From contig CAKSEO010000003.1 of assembly GCA_934446565.1 (NCBI GenBank), positions 1 to 64,000 of the forward strand: a stretch of 64,000 bases of DNA, written 5' to 3'. This stretch comes from an uncultured Oscillospiraceae bacterium. GTDB lineage: Bacteria; Bacillota; Clostridia; Oscillospirales; Ruminococcaceae. The translations under genes were made by a program, and so were the position numbers. Positions 1 through 8,265 of this stretch are shown here, one piece after another; the stretch's first letter is position 1, and each line of letters begins with the position of its first letter. A model generated the notes under the pieces. That model was not told the DNA's origin and made no database searches. It saw only the letters and a program-made list of their open reading frames with translations.

Positions 1-25
1 TCATATTCCTCACTGCTTAATATTC

Positions 26-116
26 AAAAAGCCCTCTTTCTTTTTTCTACGAAAGATGGCTTTTTCGACAAGCTGAAGGCTGCATCCTTTCTTTTTCGGG
101 ATGCAGCCTTTTCTTT
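26..116 (+). terminator. Two hairpins in tandem, second is a probable terminator
   Basis: The second hairpin has 12-bp arms (76-87 and 99-110, AAGGCTGCATCC and its complement) followed by a T-rich run, which fits a rho-independent terminator for a rightward gene lying left of the window. The first (about 26-64) pairs AAAAAGCC with GGCTTTTT around an inner CTTTC/GAAAG helix and could be a second stop signal. Confidence 0.6.
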
Positions 117-157
117 TGTTTTTTTACAGCGCCATTTACTATTAAGATTTGATTTGC

Positions 158-2101
158 TTAAACGGAAGCGGCGGCGCTGTTTCTTTCGGTTACGAACTTA
201 ACGAATTCGTCCTGTGGTATCGGCTTGGAGTAGTAGTAGCCCTGAATGAAGTCGCAGTGCAGCTCTGAGAATTTCCTGACCATATCCTTGGTTTCAATTC
301 CCTCGACCACGATCTCCATGTTGAGGTCCTTGATCATTTTCACTGTATTCTGGAGGATAGTCCACATCTTGCTGCTCTGGCTGTTCACAAAGGATTTGTC
401 GAGCTTCACTATCTTGAGCGGAAGAGCTGCGATGCGGTACATGTTGGAATAGCCCGTGCCATAGTCGTCAAGCGAGAATGCTATGCCCGCCTTGCTTAGG
501 TCGTTGAGGTTTTCAGACATGACGCTCTGATCGTAGCTTGCAGCGGTTTCAGTGATCTCAAGGTTTATCTGCTCCGGAGAAACTCCGTATTTCTTCATTA
601 TTCCGAGTATCTTTTCTGAAAGACCGTGCTGCATGCACTGTGAAACGGAGAGGTTCACTTCAATATAGCTTATGCCGAGCTTGTGGAATTCCTCGCTGCC
701 GATGAACTTGCAGACCTCCTCAAGCACGAATTCGCCGATCTTGTGGATCGCTCCGCTCTTTTCAGCGGCGGGAATGAAAATCTCAGGCGAAACGAATCCC
801 TCTTTTTCGTCGATGAGCCTCAGCAGAGCCTCTGCGGATACGAACCGCTTTTCCTCAATGGAATATATCGGCTGATAATAGACGTGGAATCCGTGGTTTG
901 CGAAGGCGTTGTCGATAATGCTGTCTATTCCGGTCAACAGGGACATTACCTTTCTTATGTTGTCGCTGTCGGCGTGTATTACTTCGCCGTTGTACGGCAG
1001 CTTTGTGCTGAATTCCGCCCCGTACGCCATAAGCGACTTGAAATCCCTGATATCCTCGGGACAGCGCGCGGTACATACATACGCAACAAGGTTGAGGTCA
1101 AACTGGTTTAATTTGATATTATTTTTCAGTTCGGCATTAATTAGCTCTGCAGTTTTTTTCATGGAATCTCTGTAGAAGCTGTTGATCGCTATGCGGAAAC
1201 GTCCGCGGTCGAGGTAGTAAACCTGACCGTGCGCTTTTGACGCCTTGTTTGCATTGGTGATCATCCTGCCTACGTTTTTGAGCAGGTCGTTCGTCTGGTC
1301 GTAGTCTACGATATTCTGTATAGTTTCAAAGTTTGAGATGTTGACCATGACCAGCGAAACCGGAGTTTCAGTCACGAAGTATTTCTTCATGTCCTCAGCG
1401 TAGGCGCTGTAATTCCGCAGCCCGGTGAAGGAGTCAACGTTCTCCTCCGGTCTTTGGATAAGCACTGCGATGAGCAGTATCCCGACTGCCCCGGTGAACG
1501 CAGTCACGCAGATATCAGGGAACAGCGGGATAATTATTCCGGCGATTCCTGCCAGAGGAATCTGGCACATAAGGCAGATTATTTTCGGAAGCGAGAAAAG
1601 CTTGCGGTAGAATATCACATAGCAAAGTGCGATAATTATGTAGGCCCCTGCTGCGGCGTAGGTCGCGAAAGCCGCCGGCATGATAGTGTAGACTCCGTCT
1701 GGGTAGTCTACCACGATTCCGGTGAAGATGTTGTAGATCATCAGTGAGATGTCAGCTGCAAAGGGAAGTGCCAGAACCACCCAGAGCGGTTTATGTCGGC
1801 GAATTTTGTGCCAGACGCTGGTCAGACTTATCACATACATAAGGAAGCACGGCGTTGTCATATTATAGACGATCATCTGCACCGAGTGTGCAAAGCGCCT
1901 TAGCATGAAATCGGCAATTTCTAGGTTATCAAGGATATCAGCCCATATTTCAAGACCGCAGCTAAGCAGAGAAATGGATACCAGCAGCAGAAAGAACTGG
2001 TTCGCCGCTCCTTTGGTCATTCGGCGGGTAAGCTGTGATATCAGCGAGATAACAAGTATTATCAGCGCGGCGATATCCAAATAAATAATCCGTTCTGTCA
2101 T
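158..2101 (-). CDS. Membrane-bound EAL-domain protein with degenerate GGDEF domain
   Basis: Probable cyclic-di-GMP phosphodiesterase. The N-terminal ~220 residues hold about seven hydrophobic segments. A GGDEF-like domain follows, in which the signature is replaced by LDRGRFRI (about residue 295), so cyclase activity is unlikely. The C-terminal EAL domain looks intact: EALLR (about 421), NLS, EITE, DDYGTGYSN (about 542), KLDKS, VEGIET and QGYYYSKP are all present. The start at 2101 is chosen because AAAGGTGAT lies just upstream and because it aligns with the start of the paralogue at 44550; an ATG at 2131 is less likely. Cleavage of c-di-GMP is the family role; the sensed signal is unknown. 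Confidence 0.9.
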   Translation of the reverse strand: MTERIIYLDIAALIILVISLISQLTRRMTKGAANQFFLLLVSISLLSCGLEIWADILDNLEIADFMLRRFAHSVQMIVYNMTTPCFLMYVISLTSVWHKIRRHKPLWVVLALPFAADISLMIYNIFTGIVVDYPDGVYTIMPAAFATYAAAGAYIIIALCYVIFYRKLFSLPKIICLMCQIPLAGIAGIIIPLFPDICVTAFTGAVGILLIAVLIQRPEENVDSFTGLRNYSAYAEDMKKYFVTETPVSLVMVNISNFETIQNIVDYDQTNDLLKNVGRMITNANKASKAHGQVYYLDRGRFRIAINSFYRDSMKKTAELINAELKNNIKLNQFDLNLVAYVCTARCPEDIRDFKSLMAYGAEFSTKLPYNGEVIHADSDNIRKVMSLLTGIDSIIDNAFANHGFHVYYQPIYSIEEKRFVSAEALLRLIDEKEGFVSPEIFIPAAEKSGAIHKIGEFVLEEVCKFIGSEEFHKLGISYIEVNLSVSQCMQHGLSEKILGIMKKYGVSPEQINLEITETAASYDQSVMSENLNDLSKAGIAFSLDDYGTGYSNMYRIAALPLKIVKLDKSFVNSQSSKMWTILQNTVKMIKDLNMEIVVEGIETKDMVRKFSELHCDFIQGYYYSKPIPQDEFVKFVTERNSAAASV

Positions 2102-2220
2102 TTTTATCACCTTTTCTGGAATATATATCAATTTTTCTATATTTAATTATAGCATGGTTCAAATTTTATTGCAATACTTTTACAATGATGCGGAAGGAAA
2201 TTTGTTAAGTATGCACAATA

Positions 2221-2262
2221 AAGACCCGCGAAAAAGTACAAAGCTTTAAACGCGGGTTCTTT
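2221..2262 (-). terminator. Terminator of the diguanylate cyclase remnant
   Basis: On the minus strand GAACCCGCG pairs with CGCGGGTC across a loop of about 20 nt, followed by TTTATT. It lies directly after the stop codon of the GGDEF fragment. Confidence 0.55.
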
Positions 2263-2263
2263 G

Positions 2264-2413
2264 TTAAATCTGTTGGTCGCGGGCAGCTTTCCGGCTGCGT
2301 TTGTCATGGTACATGCGCGTATCCGCGCTTCTGATTATGTCGTCAATATTGCCTGCGTCGTTCTTATTGGAGAGGTCTGCTCTTTCCCAGCCGACGCTTT
2401 TTTTGACAATCTA
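2264..2413 (-). pseudogene. C-terminal remnant of a GGDEF-domain protein
   Basis: About 48 codons read as the end of a diguanylate cyclase. They carry the family's last conserved elements: SVGWERAD, then a run ending DIIRSADTRMYHDKR, equivalent to the usual S-x-G-x-A...LIxxADxxMYxxK. The frame is closed by a stop immediately upstream and no catalytic GGDEF part remains. The fragment keeps its own terminator. It sits between the upstream region of the EAL gene and the NPCBM/IS3 remnants, showing that this stretch has lost material. Confidence 0.7.
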
Positions 2414-2447
2414 GGTTTCACAGTGATATTGGGGTCTAGGTATTGGT

Positions 2448-2969
2448 TTATTTTACCGTGATAGTTACCTCGGCGGTCTTCCCACTGTTGGCGGTCACGG
2501 TGATAACAGCCTTGCCCTTTTTCTTTGCAGTTACAACGCCGTCAGCCGAAACGGAAGCGACTGCCTTGCTGCTGGATTTCCATGTAAGCTTATCGCCCTT
2601 TGCCGCGTCAGTGGTTATCGCAAGGTTCATTCCCTTGTTCATTGTTGCTGCGGTAACGTTGGTGAGCAGTTCCAGCTTCGACAGCTTGAAATTGACCAGT
2701 CCGAGAGATGTTCCGCCGCATACTTCCTTGTTGTCGTAAGCGTATATTTCGAGTTTCTTCACATCAGATACATCCACGTCAACGGTCTTCGCCTTATTTG
2801 AAGGAAGTATGCTGTACTTTTTGAGTAGCTTTCCATCGCCGTTTATCTCAACTGTGATATCAAAATCAGTCTTGTTGTAGCAATCGTCGATAGTTACTAT
2901 CTTGCCGCTGAGGTTAGTGTATTCGCCCTTGATATTATAAGTTGCCTTTACCCAGCTCTGTTCTGTCAT
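2448..2969 (-). pseudogene. 3' part of an NPCBM/Ig-like (Big_2) surface protein, cut by an IS remnant
   Basis: The first ~100 residues resemble the later part of an NPCBM-type carbohydrate-binding domain (LSGKI, NGDGKLL, VDVSDVKKLEIYAYDN). The rest is a bacterial Ig-like Big_2 domain (TWKSSSKAVASV, GVVTAKKKGKAVITVTA) ending VTITVK, a normal end for a secreted protein. There is no signal peptide and no Shine-Dalgarno sequence: the apparent ATG lies at the junction with IS3-type transposase sequence near 2955-2970. The 5' part, presumably an exported enzyme or adhesin, is missing. The domain reading is by eye. Confidence 0.7.
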
Positions 2970-3572
2970 ACAGATCTATGATCGTGCAGTTATAGCGCAT
3001 ACTGCCGTCTGACAAAGGTATGTAAGTAAAATCAGCGCACCAGAATTTGTCAGGCAGAGGGACGGTAAACTGCCGTTTGAGAATATTTTCAAACACTTTG
3101 TGAGCCGCCCCCTTGCAATAACCGGGTCTGTGTCTGCGAGTAACAGAGAATAATTTCAGCTCGCAATTCATGTATTTGCGACACGTTGTCTGGCTGATTC
3201 TGATTCCTTTATTTTTCAGCAGAGCTGACATTAACCTGTATCCCGGGACCCCTTTTCGTTCATGATATGTTTCGGTTATGCAGTTCAGCAGCCTTTCCTT
3301 ACGCTTACGGTAAGCCGCTTTTCTATCTTTAAGATAGTTGTAGTAGTCGTTAGGAAATACTCCAAATCGCTTCAGAAGCCATCTTAAACCCATCGTGTCC
3401 TTGTTTTCTCTTATAAATCGATATGCTGCTAAATGATTTCCCGTGTGAAGAATGCTGCCGCTTTTTTTAAGAATTCGTTCTCCTTTTTGGCTTCTTCAAG
3501 CTCCTTTCGCAGCCTGAGATTTTCCTTCATAAGATCATATTCTTCCTGCGCAGCCGGATTTTTTGAGCATTC
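2960..3572 (-). mobile_element. IS3-family (IS150-like) element, truncated at both ends
   Basis: The end of orfA (about 3429-3572) is a leucine-zipper stretch reading EEAKKENEFLKKAAAFF, typical of IS3 OrfA, and it stops at 3429. OrfB follows in another frame from about 3420 leftwards (FIRENKDTMGLRWLLK, then an HTH_21-type domain, then FWCADFTYIPL with the first catalytic Asp). OrfB stops at IIDLYDR, where the NPCBM fragment begins, so the rest of the DDE core is gone. An in-frame TGA lies just upstream of the orfA piece. The arrangement is that of the -1 frameshift pair used by the family; the element is dead. Confidence 0.85.
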
Positions 3573-3649
3573 TTCTCAGTATTTCTTACGTTCTCCGTAT
3601 CATCGGCACGGAAGCGATGAAGAAACAAGATATGCCTGTTCGGCATGAT

Positions 3650-3799
3650 TCAATTAACAGGCGGAGAATACGAACGATTATTGATAATCTGATTCTGATC
3701 GCCGGTCACCTCACTGTTCACGCCCGCAAACTAAGGCTTGCTCTGGTGAGAAGTAATGTATGGATTACAACTTTCCTCAGATTGGATGCTGCTTTTTGA
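3650..3799 (+). pseudogene. Possible transposase C-terminal remnant
   Basis: About 50 codons (RRIRTIIDNLILIAGHLT, then HARKLRLAL, ending LDAAF) resemble the C-terminal tail of DDE transposases of the IS1380/IS4 type, which end in a basic helical segment of this kind. There is no start codon context or other transposase motif. It adjoins the IS3 remnant, which supports decayed mobile DNA. The family assignment is weak. Confidence 0.3.
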
Positions 3800-4136
3800 G
3801 TTTTGCGGAATCAGGATTAAGTAAAGACACTGTCAATATAATATGCCATTATTCTTCTGTTCCGCCGAGATTTCCAAAATCACCACCCTGCTAAAATTCA
3901 CAGAACATTGTGAGCGCATATTGATGAAAAAGTTACCTTTTCAAGGTAAGTGATAAAATCTCTGACAAAGGAAACTCACACGGAACTCGCTACTTTGGAA
4001 TTCCATAAAATAACACTGCTCCGCCTTTCAATTCAAATAGGAAGACGGGATTTTTATACACTTTGACAAAATCGAATTTACAAAAACAAATAAATTGTGC
4101 AACGTTACAAATTTGGCATTATTACCAGAATTAAGT
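3800..4136. other. Intergenic stretch without a recognised gene
   Basis: AT-rich sequence between the transposase remnants and the chemoreceptor promoter. On the minus strand 3892-3857 carries AGGGTGGT followed by GGCGGAA, the same two blocks as the candidate RNA near 7360 (see findings). Nothing else is recognisable. Confidence 0.4.
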
Positions 4137-4137
4137 G

Positions 4138-4166
4138 TTGATTTTTAGTAAATAGACTGATATAAT
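4138..4166 (+). promoter_or_regulatory. SigA-type promoter of the chemoreceptor gene
   Basis: TTGATT, 17-bp spacer, TATAAT, about 90 bp upstream of the start codon. Confidence 0.65.
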
Positions 4167-4255
4167 AATAATTTGTAAATTATCTTTTAATGTAAGTAAC
4201 AACTTTAAATTACTGTAATTAAAAGTCAACTTCAATGGAACAGGAGAAAAAAGCA

Positions 4256-5989
4256 ATGAAAAATCTAAAGATTTCCAAGAAGATAATCTGTACGTTTACA
4301 GTTGTGCTTCTGCTGACATTTGTTCTGGGTGTTGTTTCCCTGGTATCAACAAACAACATAGCTTCTACGTCTGACAATTACGTCAATATATCTATTCCCG
4401 CATTGTCAAATCTTGAAAACGCCAGACGTTACATCAGAATATTCCAGGGTAATATTCTGAAAGCCACCTGTACTGATGATCAGGCTGATTTAGACAAGCT
4501 CGTTGAAGACATAAGCAGCGACCGGTCAACGTTCTTCGCCTATCTCGACAGCTTTCTTGAATATGACCCACAGTTTTCAGATGAAGTCGAAAATATCCAC
4601 ACTATCATGGACGATGCAGCTTCTATTCGTGATGGAATAGTAGAAGCAAGCGCAAAATTCACCTATGAGGGCAATCAGGAAGCGTATTCTATATATCTGA
4701 ACGAATATGAGCCTAACCTCACGAAAGTTACGGACATTCTGGAAAACCTTACAACCGAACTCAATGAAGCAATTACCACAAGATACAATAATGCACAGAC
4801 TACCAAAACAATCAATATTGTCATAATAATTGCAGTAGTTGTGACGGCTGCAATACTTGTGGTTGCTCTCACAGTCGTTCTCACAAAGGCAATAGTCACG
4901 CCAATCATTCAGATTAAAGATTCCATGAACCTTATCGCAAACGGTCTGCTCAAAGAAGCTGACGGCACTATCACATACCGATCCAAGGACGAGCTGGGCG
5001 TACTTGCCCATGCAGCAAGGAAGGTCATCAGATTCTTCCAGGATGTGCTGCCCAGCATTTCAGATGTGTGCAGGAATTACGGCAACGGAAATTTCAACTG
5101 TACCTGCGAGAATTACGATAGCTACGTTGGCGAAACCAGCGAGATCCGCGACAGTCTGATGTATATACGCGATAATCTTTCCGCTGCCCTTTCAAATGTT
5201 GACCAGGCTTCCGACCAGCTTTTAAGCGGCACAGAAGAAGTCTCATCAGGCGCTCAGGCTCTTGCTCAGGGGGCAACGCAGCAGGCATCATCTATCCAGG
5301 AGCTTTCTGAAAATATTGCGTCTATTTCCGAATCTATCAAGGCTAATTCTTCGGACGCAGCGGAAGCAAGTGATAAAGCAAATGCCGCAGGAACGGCAGT
5401 CCAGGAAGTCAATGTCATGATGTCAGAGCTTGTAAGAGCCATGAACGAGATCAACGAATTCTCCAGCGAAACCAAGAAAATCGTCAAGACTATCGAGGAT
5501 ATCGCATTCCAGACAAACATTCTTTCACTCAATGCCGCAATTGAGGCAGCAAGAGCCGGCGCAGCCGGAAAGGGCTTTGCAGTAGTTGCTGAAGAAGTCA
5601 GAAACCTTGCAGGAAAATCTGCTGAAGCAGCTCAGAATACGACTCGGATCATCGAAAGCACTGTTAACTCCATCGTCAGCGGAAATCAGCTCTGCGCCGA
5701 AGTTGCTGAAAAGATGAAAAATGTCGGCGAAACAGCCGGCAAGGTTACGGTCATAAACAACAAGATTGCCGATTCTTCCAAGAAAGCCGCTGACTCCATC
5801 GTCAAGGTTACAATCGGAGTTGACCAGATATCAAATGTCGTTCAGACAAACTCTGCTACATCTGAACAGTCTGCTGCCGCTTCCGAAGAGCTCAGCAGCC
5901 AGGCTAATATGCTCAAGGAGTTGGTTAAGAGTTTCTCGCTTTATAGCGGTTCCTCAAATGCAGGAACACAGCCTGCTGTAAACTCCTGA
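4256..5989 (+). CDS. Methyl-accepting chemotaxis protein
   Basis: Transmembrane chemoreceptor signalling to CheA/CheW. TM1 lies at about residues 8-30, an extracytoplasmic four-helix-bundle sensor at about 31-180, TM2 at about 185-210, then HAMP and a long coiled-coil signalling domain. The hairpin tip is clear at about 416-450 (IAFQTNILSLNAAIEAARAG, then GKGFAVVAEEVRNLA). The start at 4256 has AGGAG 9 nt upstream; an in-frame ATG at 4235 overlaps that Shine-Dalgarno and is rejected. It is monocistronic with its own promoter and terminator. The ligand cannot be deduced. No che or flagellar genes are in the window. Confidence 0.93.
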   Translation: MKNLKISKKIICTFTVVLLLTFVLGVVSLVSTNNIASTSDNYVNISIPALSNLENARRYIRIFQGNILKATCTDDQADLDKLVEDISSDRSTFFAYLDSFLEYDPQFSDEVENIHTIMDDAASIRDGIVEASAKFTYEGNQEAYSIYLNEYEPNLTKVTDILENLTTELNEAITTRYNNAQTTKTINIVIIIAVVVTAAILVVALTVVLTKAIVTPIIQIKDSMNLIANGLLKEADGTITYRSKDELGVLAHAARKVIRFFQDVLPSISDVCRNYGNGNFNCTCENYDSYVGETSEIRDSLMYIRDNLSAALSNVDQASDQLLSGTEEVSSGAQALAQGATQQASSIQELSENIASISESIKANSSDAAEASDKANAAGTAVQEVNVMMSELVRAMNEINEFSSETKKIVKTIEDIAFQTNILSLNAAIEAARAGAAGKGFAVVAEEVRNLAGKSAEAAQNTTRIIESTVNSIVSGNQLCAEVAEKMKNVGETAGKVTVINNKIADSSKKAADSIVKVTIGVDQISNVVQTNSATSEQSAAASEELSSQANMLKELVKSFSLYSGSSNAGTQPAVNS

Positions 5990-6007
5990 AAGTCTAATTT
6001 ATACATA

Positions 6008-6043
6008 AAAGGCTCCGACAACTGAGTTGCCAGAGCCTTTTTT
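6008..6043 (+). terminator. Terminator of the chemoreceptor gene
   Basis: AAAGGCTC...GAGCCTTT with an inner CAAC/GTTG helix, followed by TTTT. Confidence 0.85.
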
Positions 6044-6097
6044 AGAAATTCCATATGTCTATTATAATAAGTTTGAGATGAAACGAATCTATACTAG

Positions 6098-6182
6098 GGA
6101 CGCGCTGAATAAAGCGAAGCGTAACAAAATCAGACCTGTGAGTATACTCATGTGAGTGGGTCGATTTTGTTTTATTCAGCGT
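6098..6182. repeat. Dispersed repeat copy with an imperfect inverted repeat
   Basis: 6098-6130 matches 8146-8178 at 28 of 33 positions (core AGCGTAACAAAAT). Here the block also pairs with 6161-6180: CGCTGAATAAA and AACAAAATC on the left are matched by GATTTTGTT and TTATTCAGCG on the right, with a 9-nt insertion in the left arm. It abuts an IS3 transposase fragment, so it may be an element end. Confidence 0.5.
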
Positions 6183-6323
6183 TTCCTTAGCTTTGACTTC
6201 CGTGATGTCGGTTACGCATTTGCTGAAAGGTTTGTCGGCTTTAAAATCGCGTTTCAGCAGGTCGTCTGACTTTCGTGCTTCACGGTCAGCCTTCGTTATT
6301 CCATTTTGAGCGTGGGGTGTCAA
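6181..6323 (-). pseudogene. IS3-family transposase OrfB fragment
   Basis: About 47 codons read as the stretch just before and including the first catalytic Asp of an IS3 OrfB: GITKADREARKSDDLLKRDF, then KCVTDITEVKAK. The family continues with the rest of the integrase core, but here the frame runs into the inverted repeat and no further motif follows. The sequence differs from the IS3 remnant at 2960-3572, so it comes from a different element. Confidence 0.75.
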
Positions 6324-6416
6324 GTTTTATTATACAACATCAAAATTTCTTATGTAATTGGCTATAAGTTGCATTTACGCGGCTTTATGGAAGTAAACTT
6401 TTGTTGATAAATAACA

Positions 6417-6445
6417 TTGACTTATCATGCGGATTATGCTAAAAT
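6417..6445 (+). promoter_or_regulatory. SigA-type promoter of the DUF2798 gene
   Basis: TTGACT, 17-bp spacer, TAAAAT, about 100 bp upstream of the start codon. Confidence 0.65.
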
Positions 6446-6548
6446 ATTAAGGTAAATTGAATAGCAAGGGTTTTATTGGAAACGTACATTCTCCGAATGA
6501 TTAACGAACAACACTTATGCTGCAACGTTAATACAGGAGGATTTTTTT

Positions 6549-7043
6549 ATGCCCAAAAACTTATTTCAGGAAATCATTTTCACGATAATTATGGTGATCG
6601 TGATGGTATACGCGATGATATGCTACAACATTGCGCTGAGCACCGGAGGAATGTCTAATTTCGTTTTCCTCGCCGCTTTTAAGGAGCTTGCTATCATGGG
6701 TCCCATTGCGTTTGTGCTGGATTTCTTCCTTGTCGGAAAAATTGCAAAGGCAAAGGCGTTCAAGATGGTCGATGTCAGAAAGGACAATCCGTTTCACCTC
6801 GTTATCGCAATATCTGTCGTTTCAGTTATCTTCATGTGCCCGCTGATGAGCCTTGCCGCAACACTGCTTTTCAAGGACGCAGGCAGCGAATTTGTCGCTG
6901 TATGGCTTCAGACAACGGCGCTGAATTTCCCGATGGCGCTTTGCTGGCAGCTGTTCTTTGCAGGCCCTGCCGTAAGATTTGTTTTCTCCCTTATATTCAG
7001 AGAGAAGAAAAGCGTAGCTGCTGGAAGCGAAGAGACCGCGTAA
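6549..7043 (+). CDS. DUF2798-type four-helix membrane protein
   Basis: A 164-residue integral membrane protein with four hydrophobic segments arranged as two similar halves. Each half has an aromatic/proline-containing helix (MVYAMICYNIAL and the later FPMALCWQLFFAGP), as in DUF2798 proteins, whose function is unknown. The start follows a strong AGGAGG. It is a single-gene unit with its own promoter and a hairpin after the stop. The neighbours suggest no function. Confidence 0.7.
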   Translation: MPKNLFQEIIFTIIMVIVMVYAMICYNIALSTGGMSNFVFLAAFKELAIMGPIAFVLDFFLVGKIAKAKAFKMVDVRKDNPFHLVIAISVVSVIFMCPLMSLAATLLFKDAGSEFVAVWLQTTALNFPMALCWQLFFAGPAVRFVFSLIFREKKSVAAGSEETA

Positions 7044-7062
7044 TTCATGTTTCTATAATAAT

Positions 7063-7104
7063 AGCACCGGAAGTGATTTTCGTTTACCTCCGGTGCTGTT
7101 TGTT
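7063..7104 (+). terminator. Terminator-like hairpin after the DUF2798 gene
   Basis: AGCACCGGA at 7063-7071 pairs with TCCGGTGCT at 7089-7097, followed by GTTTGTT. Confidence 0.6.
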
Positions 7105-7207
7105 ATCAAGGGATAATCAGACGCCGCCGTAATGTTTTTTCTTGTCAAGCAAAATCGTAACATCTTCCACCAAAAGATAATGTGCGTCACTGACGCCATT
7201 TTACGCC

Positions 7208-7236
7208 TTGACTTTTCACGCAGAATACAGTATAAT
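7208..7236 (+). promoter_or_regulatory. Strong SigA promoter of the candidate RNA
   Basis: TTGACT, exactly 17 bp, TATAAT. It is about 300 bp upstream of the UPF0158 gene, so the transcript starting near 7243 has a long untranslated leader or is a stand-alone RNA. Confidence 0.7.
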
Positions 7237-7242
7237 ATATGG

Positions 7243-7443
7243 AACAGGTCAAAAGTGCGGTTATGCAGGCGGCATCAACCACCTGGCATACCGTGACGTA
7301 AAATTAATATGTAAAATTATTATGCGTGTAATGTTCCGGAGCGCATGAATGAGCATTGTAAGGGTGGTTTTGTCAAAACCGTAATAGGCGGAAATGCCGA
7401 AAGAAAATGTTCGGTGAGTCCGACCGCCGGTAGAACTTTTTTT
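7243..7443 (+). ncRNA. Candidate structured RNA or riboswitch-like leader
   Basis: About 200 nt between a strong promoter and a T7 run, with no ORF of note. Visible helices: GGTTTT/AAAACC near 7365-7380; CCGAA/TTCGG (about 7397-7413) nested in GGCGG/CCGCC (about 7387-7428). A terminator-like hairpin, GTTCGGTG with CGCCggtaGAAC (7409-7436), is followed by TTTTTTT. The terminator arm and the CCGAA/TTCGG helix use the same bases, so they exclude each other, as in attenuators. GTTCC at about 7333 could also pair with GGAAC at the 5' end. I compared the sequence with what I know of the FMN, cobalamin, SAM, glycine, THF and c-di-GMP classes and found no match. Confidence 0.45.
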
Positions 7444-7538
7444 AGGGAACGCTTTTCCTCACTTTGGCAATAAACTAACGTTTTTGACACGGCTTTAGAG
7501 TTTCAGTCCGGAAACCACCAAAAAACACGGAGAACACT

Positions 7539-7940
7539 ATGGACAATGAACTTATCAGCCGTATAACAGAATTATTAGAACAGGTTTCAGACGAAAACGA
7601 ATTTTTATACCGGAAATCTACCGGTGAAATAATCGACAGAAATCCCGAATTCATTGACGAAAGAACTTTGGAAGACATAGAGGTCAACGAACAGGATTAT
7701 ATTCTTCTACCCACGCAGTACGATATTCACGAATATCAAATCATGAAAGACTTTGCGTTGGAATGCCCATATGAACAGATGAGAGACCGAATGCTCGCTT
7801 CGCTTCGGGGAAGCGGAGCATTCCGACGGTTCAAGGACGCGGTTTATTATCTTGGGATTCGCGACGACTGGTTTGCATACAGAACTAAACGATTCAGTGA
7901 AATTGCAGAACAATGGTGCATACAAAACGGACTGCTGTAA
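7539..7940 (+). CDS. UPF0158-family protein
   Basis: A 133-residue soluble acidic protein resembling UPF0158 proteins. It has a central segment with IDE/EYQIMKDFAL, followed by GSGAFRRFKDAV and a WFAYRTKRFSEIAEQW-type end, which are the conserved parts of that family. No biochemical function is established. It lies downstream of the candidate structured leader, so expression may depend on that RNA. A hairpin with a T run follows. Confidence 0.65.
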   Translation: MDNELISRITELLEQVSDENEFLYRKSTGEIIDRNPEFIDERTLEDIEVNEQDYILLPTQYDIHEYQIMKDFALECPYEQMRDRMLASLRGSGAFRRFKDAVYYLGIRDDWFAYRTKRFSEIAEQWCIQNGLL

Positions 7941-7966
7941 ACAAAGTACAGCACCGCACAATATAG

Positions 7967-8005
7967 AAGTCCCCCGCAAAGCCGCAACTCTGTGGGGGAC
8001 TTTCC
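7967..8005 (+). terminator. Terminator of the UPF0158 gene
   Basis: AAGTCCCCC at 7967-7975 pairs with GGGGGACTT at 7994-8002, followed by TT. Confidence 0.7.
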
Positions 8006-8145
8006 ATCTTATGCGTATCATTTCAGCGGGTCTGAAAAAATAACTGTGTAAACACGAACGCTGCAAATCTGTCCTCAAAGAAAATCATGAACTGAGCGTA
8101 AGCCAGGCCCCAGTCGCGAACCGGCATAGTCCACTATCATATCAA

Positions 8146-8178
8146 GGACACACTGAATATAGTGCAGCGTAACAAAAT
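8146..8178. repeat. Second copy of the 33-nt dispersed repeat
   Basis: Matches 6098-6130 at 28 of 33 positions, including the uninterrupted AGCGTAACAAAAT. It lies in a 260-nt stretch (8003-8265) in which I see no gene. Confidence 0.5.
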
Positions 8179-8265
8179 AGAACGTAGCTGACATTACCCC
8201 TGTTCGTCCAAAGCGAGCGGGGGATGTTCTTATATTCGGCGCGTTGAAATCAGCGTTGCGCGGGG

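Noticed and set aside
7330..7443. FMN or cobalamin riboswitch suggested by GGTGAGTCCGACCGCCGG
   Set aside because: Only this short GGTG...TCC block resembles those classes; the other conserved blocks (B12 box, RFN helices) are absent.
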